DNA of 64,000 nucleotides from the NCBI RefSeq assembly GCF_008086115.1, contig NZ_VSIY01000015.1, positions 248,001-312,000 on the forward strand, given 5' to 3'. Position 1 is the stretch's first letter; the number at the start of each line of letters is the position of its first letter. Positions 58,702 to 64,000 of the stretch are shown one piece after another. The DNA comes from Maritimibacter fusiformis. GTDB lineage: Bacteria > Pseudomonadota > Alphaproteobacteria > Rhodobacterales > Rhodobacteraceae. The notes beneath the pieces are model-generated. The model saw only the letters and a program-made list of their open reading frames with translations, was not told the origin of the DNA and ran no database searches. Made by a program: the position numbers and the translations under genes.

Positions 58702-59802
58702 ATGATGAACTCTTTCGGACATATCTTCCGCGTCACCACATGGGGCGAAAGCCACGGACCCGCGCTGGGCGCGACCGTGGACGGTGTGCCGCCGGGGGTG
58801 GCGCTGGCGCCCGAGATGCTTCAACACTGGCTCGACCGGCGCAAGCCCGGCCAGTCGAAATACACCACCCAGCGGCGCGAGGCGGACGAGGTGCGCATCC
58901 TGTCGGGTGTCTATGAGGGCCAAACCACCGGCACGCCGATCCAGTTGATGATCGAGAACACCGACCAGCGCTCGAAGGACTATGGCGACATCGTCGAGAA
59001 GTTCCGCCCCGGCCATGCCGACATCAGCTATTGGCTGAAATACGGCATCCGCGATCCGCGCGGCGGCGGGCGCTCTTCGGCACGCGAAACCGCCGCGCGG
59101 GTGGCCGCGGGCGGTGTGGCGCGCGAGGTGCTGAAGGCGCTGGTTCCGGGAATCGAGATCCGGGGCTACATGACGCGGATGGGCGTGCACGAGATCGACC
59201 GCGCCCGCATCGACTGGGACGAGATCGAGCGCAATCCGTTCTGGACGCCTGACGCCAAAGCCGCCGAGACCTGGGCCACCTATCTCGACGGGCTGCGCAA
59301 ATCGGGCAGTTCGGTGGGGGCGGTGGTCGAGGTGGTGGTGCGCGGCGCACCTGCAGGGCTGGGTGCGCCGATCTATGCCAAGCTCGACACCGACCTTGCC
59401 GCCGCGATGATGTCGATCAATGCCGTCAAGGGCGTCGAGATCGGCGAGGGCATGAATGCCGCGATGCTGACCGGCGAGGTGAATGCCGACGAGATCGCGA
59501 TGGGGCCGGATGGGCCGGAGTTCAGCTCGAACCACGCGGGCGGCATCCTTGGCGGTATCTCGACTGGGCAGGACGTCGTGGTGCGCTTCGCGGTCAAGCC
59601 GACCAGCTCGATCCTGACGCCGCGCAAGACCATCACCAAGGCGGGCGAACCTGCCGAGATCGTCACCAAGGGCCGTCACGACCCCTGCGTCGGCATCCGC
59701 GCCGTGCCGGTGGGCGAGGCGATGGCGGCCTGTGTCATCCTCGACCACCTGCTGCTTCATCGCGCGCAGGTCGGTGACGGCCCGTGCGGGCGGATCGGCT
59801 GA
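58702..59802 (+). CDS. aroC: Chorismate synthase
   Basis: AroC makes chorismate from EPSP, using reduced FMN, at the end of the shikimate pathway. The 366-residue protein has [16 protein letters not shown], the FMN-binding [34 protein letters not shown] and [16 protein letters not shown] 58702 gives AAGGGA at seven bases; ATG 58705 is the next codon. It is divergent from the thiBPQ riboswitch region and converges on the thioredoxin gene with a four-base gap. Confidence 0.97.
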   Translation: MMNSFGHIFRVTTWGESHGPALGATVDGVPPGVALAPEMLQHWLDRRKPGQSKYTTQRREADEVRILSGVYEGQTTGTPIQLMIENTDQRSKDYGDIVEKFRPGHADISYWLKYGIRDPRGGGRSSARETAARVAAGGVAREVLKALVPGIEIRGYMTRMGVHEIDRARIDWDEIERNPFWTPDAKAAETWATYLDGLRKSGSSVGAVVEVVVRGAPAGLGAPIYAKLDTDLAAAMMSINAVKGVEIGEGMNAAMLTGEVNADEIAMGPDGPEFSSNHAGGILGGISTGQDVVVRFAVKPTSSILTPRKTITKAGEPAEIVTKGRHDPCVGIRAVPVGEAMAACVILDHLLLHRAQVGDGPCGRIG

Positions 59803-59806
59803 GGCG

Positions 59807-60220
59807 TCAGCTTGTCGCCACCGCCAAAGCCGCGTCCATCAGCGCCTTGATCTCGTCGCGGCCGGTTCCGGCGACGATACGGCCGATCTCACGCCGGTCC
59901 GGGCCGATCGCGATCAGGGTCGAGCGGCGCACCACGTTCAGCGACGACACCACCTCGGTGCGCGCCCAGGTGTCCCAGTCGATGTTGATGAAGGTGATCC
60001 TGGCCTCGTAGGCCGGGTTCTCGGCCTTAAGCGCGTCCAGAACGCGTTCCTGCGCGGCGCAGGTGGTGCACCAACTGGCCTTGTAGTCGAGGAACACCGT
60101 CTCGCCCGCGTCGATCCGTTCGTTGATCAGGCCGGGCTTGTAGTCGAGCGGCGCGGCATGGGCGAGCGTGGGCAGAAGCGGGGTGGCGGCGAGGGTGGCA
60201 AGGAATGTGCGGCGTTTCAT
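59807..60220 (-). CDS. Exported thioredoxin-fold protein with Tat-type signal
   Basis: The 137-residue protein has a twin-arginine-like signal (MKRRTFLATLAATPLLPTLAHA) and a thioredoxin fold with a WCTTC active site (KASWCTTCAAQ). The C-terminal part resembles the DsbD gamma domain (FINIDWDTW; NVVRRSTLIAIGPD). It lies 13 bases downstream of ccdA on the same strand, so CcdA probably keeps it reduced in the periplasm. Relatives include SoxW and DsbD-gamma-type proteins. Confidence 0.87.
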   Translation of the reverse strand: MKRRTFLATLAATPLLPTLAHAAPLDYKPGLINERIDAGETVFLDYKASWCTTCAAQERVLDALKAENPAYEARITFINIDWDTWARTEVVSSLNVVRRSTLIAIGPDRREIGRIVAGTGRDEIKALMDAALAVATS

Positions 60221-60233
60221 GTAAACCTCCGGG

Positions 60234-60929
60234 TCAGATGGAAACGGACAGGTCGATCAGCCAGGCGGGCAGGTTCTGCACCGCCCAGGCTTCGGCGACG
60301 TGATGAAGTCGGAACAGAATCGCGAGCCCGACGAGGATGAAGGCAACGCCCAGCACCGGGCGGGCAATACCGGCCATGCGCCTGAGTGCGGTGGCGCGCA
60401 GGCCATAGCCGATGGCCAGGATCAGGGTCGAGACGCCCAGCGCGAAGGCCACCATGATCGCCCCGGCCCAGGCTAGGCTTCCACCCTGCGAGGCCAGCGA
60501 GATCGCGCCGCCCAGCGTCGGCCCGATGCAGGGGCTCCAGACCGCGCCAAGGAGCAGCCCGCCAAGAAACTGCCCCGGCAGGCCCGAGCGGTCGACACCG
60601 TCAAGCCCGGCATCGGCACGGGCGGCAAAGCCTGCGGTGGCTGTGGCGAAGGCGGCGTTGAAGCGTGGCACCAATAGCACGACGCCAAAGCCCAGCATCA
60701 GCACCGCACCGGCGCGCGAGACCACGTCTTCGGTCAGCCCTATGGCATGGCCAAAGGTGGTGACCAGCATTCCCAACACCACGAAAGACAGGCTCATCCC
60801 CGCCGCCAGTGCGACTGGCCCAAGGCGCGAGGCCTGAAGCGCGGTTGCCAGCACGATAGGCAAAACCGGCAGGACGCAGGGGTTGATCAGCGTCAGCAGC
60901 CCGGCGGCATAGGCTAGGATCAGTTCCAT
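60234..60929 (-). CDS. ccdA: CcdA-type thiol:disulfide transmembrane reductase
   Basis: The 231-residue, six-helix membrane protein has the two CcdA/DsbD-beta cysteine motifs: NPCVLPVLP near the N-terminus and SPCIGPT in the middle. It carries electrons from cytoplasmic thioredoxin to the periplasm. I start at ATG 60929 (MELILAYAAG), which gives the normal CcdA N-terminus. It forms an operon with the exported thioredoxin. Confidence 0.92.
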   Translation of the reverse strand: MELILAYAAGLLTLINPCVLPVLPIVLATALQASRLGPVALAAGMSLSFVVLGMLVTTFGHAIGLTEDVVSRAGAVLMLGFGVVLLVPRFNAAFATATAGFAARADAGLDGVDRSGLPGQFLGGLLLGAVWSPCIGPTLGGAISLASQGGSLAWAGAIMVAFALGVSTLILAIGYGLRATALRRMAGIARPVLGVAFILVGLAILFRLHHVAEAWAVQNLPAWLIDLSVSI

Positions 60930-61009
60930 GGTGGTCAGATGACCCGGAGCCGTGCGTGCAGTCACGCAACGAAGCCGTGAGCCGGGTCAACTCCGCGTCA
61001 GGGAATGTT

Positions 61010-61891
61010 TCAGACGGCGGGCCCCGCAGGCCGCTGCTTGGCCAGTTGCACGGCGAGGATGCCCAGCGTCACCACCGCAACGCCGACGACATCGAAAAGC
61101 CCGAGCGACTCGCCCAGAAGGACAGCAGCGATGGTCACGCCGAAGAACGGGTTGAGGAAATGGAAGGTCGAGGCACGCACCGCGCCAATCCGCGCCACCA
61201 GCTTGAACCAGACCCATGTCGCGGCCAGGCCAGGCACCAGCGTGGTGTAGATGAAGGCGACCACCAGTTGCCAGCTCCAGGTGACGACGTGGGTTTCGAA
61301 GGCCAGCCCGAAGGGGGCCAGTGCTGCAGCGCCGACCAGCATTTGCAGCCCCACCACCATCAAGAGGTTGCCGCCGCCCGAAACGCTGCGCACCGTCAGC
61401 GTGGCCACCGCGAGCGCCAGCGCGGCAATGACACACAGCACGAGGCCGGTCAGGTCGACGCCACCCGACAGGCGCGTGCCCATGATCAGCGCAACCCCGG
61501 CAAAGCCCGTGACCAACCCGGCCAACGCCAGCGGCGACAGCCGGTCACGAAACACGATCCAGCCCAGCGCGGCCACCAGCAGCGGCATGGTCGACGCGAT
61601 GATCGAAGCCAGACCGGCCTCGATCCACTGCATCGCCACGAAGTTCAGCCCGAGGTAGAGCGCATTCTGGCAGATCCCGAAAACCACGACCGAAAACCAC
61701 TGGCCGCGTGTCAGGCTGATCTTCTGACCAAGGCCGGCGGCGATGGCGATGCCCAGCAGCCCGGAGATCACGAAGCGCAGCGCCAGCGCGCTGATCGGCG
61801 GGGCGTCGGCGACGATGATCCGCGCCGAGGTAAAGGCGGACGACCACATCAGGGCGAACCCCAGCCCCATCAAGGTCGCGCGAATGTCCAT
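61010..61891 (-). CDS. EamA-family (DMT superfamily) transporter
   Basis: The 293-residue protein has about ten membrane helices made of two EamA repeats (first: LMGLGFALMWSSAFTSARI; second: VATLTVRSVSGGGN and FHFLNPFFGVTIAAVLLGE). Substrates of this family are usually metabolites or amino acids and cannot be inferred here. Start ATG 61891 has GGAGACAGG upstream. The hup terminator lies only 12 bases upstream of the start. Confidence 0.92.
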   Translation of the reverse strand: MDIRATLMGLGFALMWSSAFTSARIIVADAPPISALALRFVISGLLGIAIAAGLGQKISLTRGQWFSVVVFGICQNALYLGLNFVAMQWIEAGLASIIASTMPLLVAALGWIVFRDRLSPLALAGLVTGFAGVALIMGTRLSGGVDLTGLVLCVIAALALAVATLTVRSVSGGGNLLMVVGLQMLVGAAALAPFGLAFETHVVTWSWQLVVAFIYTTLVPGLAATWVWFKLVARIGAVRASTFHFLNPFFGVTIAAVLLGESLGLFDVVGVAVVTLGILAVQLAKQRPAGPAV

Positions 61892-61902
61892 CCTGTCTCC
61901 GG

Positions 61903-61933
61903 AAAAAAGAAAAGGGCCGCCGTCGGGCGACCC
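61903..61933 (-). terminator. Rho-independent terminator of the HU gene
   Basis: On the minus strand GGGTCGCC pairs with GGCGGCCC (61926-61933 with 61914-61921, one G-U pair), loop of four, followed by TTTTCTTTTTT. It lies 40 bases after the hup stop and just before the EamA start. Confidence 0.88.
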
Positions 61934-61972
61934 TATCCAAAACATGGCCCGGCGCAAGGCCGGGCGGGCGCG

Positions 61973-62260
61973 TCAGTTGTTGACGCTGTCCTTGAGTGCC
62001 TTTGCGATGGTCATCTTGACCACCTTGTCGGCGTCTTTCTTGATCTGCTCGCCGGTGGCGGGGTTGCGCACCATGCGCTCGGGCCGTTCGCGGCAATAGA
62101 TCTTGCCGACGCCCGGCAGGGTGACGGCACCGCCGCCCGAGACTTCGCGGGTAATGACCGAAGTCACCGCGTCCAGCGCCGCCGCAGCGGCTTTCTTGTC
62201 CGAGCCCATTTCTTCGGCCAGGGCAGCGACCAGTTGGGTCTTGGTCATCGGTTTCGCCAT
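61973..62260 (-). CDS. hup: HU-family histone-like DNA-binding protein
   Basis: The 95-residue protein has the HU/IHF fold: MTKTQLVAALAEEMGSDKKAAAAALDAV at the N-terminus, GGGAVTLPGVGKIYCRERPERMVRNPATGEQI (beta arm with the conserved RNPATG) and a C-terminal helix. HU compacts and bends DNA. Start ATG 62260 follows GAGGAG. It is monocistronic, with its own terminator. Confidence 0.95.
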   Translation of the reverse strand: MAKPMTKTQLVAALAEEMGSDKKAAAAALDAVTSVITREVSGGGAVTLPGVGKIYCRERPERMVRNPATGEQIKKDADKVVKMTIAKALKDSVNN

Positions 62261-62303
62261 GTATTCTCTCCTCACATGTCCCATTCTTGGGTTCGATGCG
62301 GCG

Positions 62304-62333
62304 CATTTAACTGATAGTCGGCGCGCCGCACAA
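62304..62333 (-). promoter_or_regulatory. Possible promoter of the HU gene
   Basis: On the minus strand TTGTGC (complement of 62328-62333) and TAAATG (complement of 62304-62309) are 18 bases apart, 44 bases before the ATG. Based only on hexamer match. Confidence 0.35.
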
Positions 62334-62404
62334 TCTCTGGTGTCGAAAAAAGCCGGAAAATAACGGGTTTTCCACCGATATTTCGTCGGATTTTCGCATT
62401 CCCC

Positions 62405-63892
62405 CTACAGAAAGGCGGTTTCCTCGAACGAGCGCAGTTTCCGGCTGTGGATGCGCTCGAGCGGCATCTCGCGCAAAAGCTCCATGGCGCGGATGCCGAT
62501 CAGGAGGTGCCGGGCGACCTGAGAGGTGTAGAATTCGCTCGCCATGCCCGGCAATTTCAACTCGCCATGCAGCGGTTTGTCGGACACGCAGAGCAGGGTT
62601 CCATAGGGCACCCGGAAGCGAAAACCGTTGGCGGCGATGGTGGCGCTTTCCATGTCGAGCGCGATGGCGCGCGACTGGCTCAGCCGCTGCACCGGGCCGG
62701 TATGCTCACGCAATTCCCAGTTGCGGTTGTCAAAACTCGCCACCGTGCCGGTGCGCATGATCCGCTTGAGTTCGTAGCCCTCCAGCTCGGTCACCTCCGC
62801 CACGGCGTTTTCCAGCGCGATCTGGATTTCCGCCAGCGGCGGGATCGGCACCCAGGTTGGCAGGTCGTCGTCCAGCACCTTGTCTTCGCGCAGGTAGGCA
62901 TGTGCCAGCACGAAATCGCCCAACCGCTGCGAGTTGCGCAGGCCGGCGCAATGGCCGACCATCAGCCAGGCATGCGGGCGCAGCACCGCGATGTGGTCGG
63001 TCGCGGTCTTGGCATTGGACGGGCCGACCCCGATGTTGACCAGGGTGATGCCGCTGCGGTCGGGCCGTTTGAGGTGATAGGTCGGCATCTGCGGCAGCTT
63101 GGCCGGGTGGTCGATGCTGCAACCGGCCTCGAAGATCTCGCAGTTCCCCGGCCCGACGAAACTGGTATAGCCGCTGTCGGGATCGGCCAGCATGGCGCGG
63201 GCGACGGCCTCGAATTCCTCGACATAGAACTGGTAGTTGGTGAACAGAACGTGGTTCTGGAAATGCTCGGGCAGGGTTGCCGTGTAATGCGCCAGCCGCG
63301 CCAGCGAATAGTCGACGCGCTGCGCGGTGAACGGCGCCAAGGGCGACGAGCCGTCGGCGTGCAGATAGCCCAGCCCGTTGACGATGTTGTCATGGGTGGT
63401 CGACAGGTCGGGCACGTCGAACACGTCACGCAGCGGAAACGGCATCGCGCCTTCCTGTGGCACGGTGATGTCCGAGCGTCCGGCAACCGCGAAATGCACC
63501 GGGATCGGGGTGGTCGACAACCCGATCCAGATCGGCACGCCGTGGTTCTGCATCAACAACGCGATCTGCTGCGTCAGGTAGTCGCCGAACAGGTCGGGCC
63601 GGGTGATCGTGGTCGAATACGCCCCCGGCCCCGAAACATGGCCAAAGCTCAACCGGCTGTCGATCGGATCGTGGCTCGAGGTGCGCAGCCGGATCTCGGG
63701 GTAATAGGCGCGAAACCGGTTCTTCGGTCGCGCCGCACCGATCGCGGCCTGCGAGAATTTCTCGGTCAGGAAGGCGCAGGCGTCATCGTAAAGCTCGTTC
63801 AGGCGGGCAACCGCGGCGGCGGGGTCTCGGAATCGCTCCGGCTCGGGAATCGCCGGGGTCACGACCGGCAGGGTCAGGTCTCGGGGCGACAT
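62405..63892 (-). CDS. amn: AMP nucleosidase
   Basis: Amn splits AMP into adenine and ribose 5-phosphate. The 495-residue protein has an N-terminal AMP-binding domain (RAYYPEIRLRTSSHDPIDSRLSFGHV) and a C-terminal PNP/UDP-phosphorylase-type catalytic domain (INIGVGPSNAKTATDHIAVLRPHAWLMVGHCAGL, ALDMESATIAANG). Length and both domains fit Amn. Its ATG overlaps the stop of the upstream gene (TGATG). Confidence 0.95.
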   Translation of the reverse strand: MSPRDLTLPVVTPAIPEPERFRDPAAAVARLNELYDDACAFLTEKFSQAAIGAARPKNRFRAYYPEIRLRTSSHDPIDSRLSFGHVSGPGAYSTTITRPDLFGDYLTQQIALLMQNHGVPIWIGLSTTPIPVHFAVAGRSDITVPQEGAMPFPLRDVFDVPDLSTTHDNIVNGLGYLHADGSSPLAPFTAQRVDYSLARLAHYTATLPEHFQNHVLFTNYQFYVEEFEAVARAMLADPDSGYTSFVGPGNCEIFEAGCSIDHPAKLPQMPTYHLKRPDRSGITLVNIGVGPSNAKTATDHIAVLRPHAWLMVGHCAGLRNSQRLGDFVLAHAYLREDKVLDDDLPTWVPIPPLAEIQIALENAVAEVTELEGYELKRIMRTGTVASFDNRNWELREHTGPVQRLSQSRAIALDMESATIAANGFRFRVPYGTLLCVSDKPLHGELKLPGMASEFYTSQVARHLLIGIRAMELLREMPLERIHSRKLRSFEETAFL

Positions 63893-64000
63893 CAGGGCTC
63901 CTCGAACAGATCGGTAATCTTGAAGGCGGTCACATCGACAAGTCCGAGGTCGGAAATCCGCAGCTCGGGAATGACGACCAGCGCCAGGAGCGAGTGCTGC
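63892..64000 (-). CDS. C-terminal end of a probable adenine deaminase (truncated by window)
   Basis: Only the last 35 codons are visible on the minus strand: LALVVIPELRISDLGLVDV, then AFKITDLFEEP and TGA. This resembles the C-terminus of adenine deaminase (typical LALPVIPxLKLTDxGL). The stop overlaps the amn start, so the two are coupled, and adenine made by Amn would be the substrate. The identification rests on a short segment. Confidence 0.55.
   Translation of the reverse strand, partial: QHSLLALVVIPELRISDLGLVDVTAFKITDLFEEP

Overview
The window is ordinary chromosome from a GC-rich alphaproteobacterium of the Rhodobacteraceae (Rhodobacter/Roseobacter group). The evidence is the divergent regB / senC-regA redox locus, a petABC (fbc) operon with cytochrome c1 as its own gene, addAB in place of recBCD, the hemD - Mic60 - hemY neighbourhood, DUF2853 and DUF1761 proteins, and protein sequences typical of that family throughout. 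There is no insertion sequence, integrase, prophage or CRISPR array. No stretch longer than about 300 bases lacks a gene; the longest gaps are 24377-24618, 48335-48561 and 51793-52026.

Layout. 1-5.2 kb (+): the end of a receiver-PP2C phosphatase, then hslO, a Nudix CoA pyrophosphatase, a CCA-adding-type nucleotidyltransferase and an Fe-S RNA m5U methyltransferase, mostly with touching stop/start codons. 5.2-6.8 kb: two envelope proteins (CAP lipoprotein, L,D-transpeptidase) and a small membrane protein. 6.9-17.2 kb (-): regB, a kinase-less multi-PAS protein, tsaE, addB, addA and trxA read in one direction. 17.3-18.9 kb (+): senC, regA and a small lipoprotein. 19-25.8 kb: HD hydrolase, ferredoxin/flavodoxin-NADP reductase-type enzyme, ahcY, a PRC-barrel protein, an orphan trpB, DUF2853, a probable small RNA, DUF1761, EVE and YciI proteins. 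25.8-27.8 kb (-): gpsA and tsaD. 27.9-31.5 kb (+): hemD, Mic60, hemY-like gene, tRNA-Thr(CGU).

31.5-37.3 kb: an RTX protein and a compact polysaccharide ABC exporter (KpsT, KpsE and a divergent KpsM) without glycosyltransferases. 37.3-48.3 kb (-): a complete glycogen operon, glgP-glgB-glgC-glgA-glgX-pgm, preceded by a perfect LacI-type operator palindrome; tRNA-Lys lies further upstream. 48.7-51.8 kb (+): dapF, mtaB, a small protein, a GST. 52-54.8 kb (+): petABC with a strong terminator. 54.9-58.6 kb: a GFA protein and the thiBPQ transporter under a TPP riboswitch. 58.7-64 kb: aroC (+), then on the minus strand a Tat-type thioredoxin with ccdA, an EamA transporter, HU, AMP nucleosidase and the last codons of a probable adenine deaminase.

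Most genes are housekeeping and the window holds no obvious defence island or new gene cluster. The least explained parts are the terminator-flanked RNA-like segment at 24.4-24.6 kb, the operator ahead of the glycogen operon, the kinase-less PAS protein beside RegB, the C-terminal zinc ribbon of the HemY-like protein, the minimal capsule exporter paired with an RTX protein, and the apparent start-site sequestering helix below the TPP riboswitch. Start codons were chosen from Shine-Dalgarno spacing and family N-termini.
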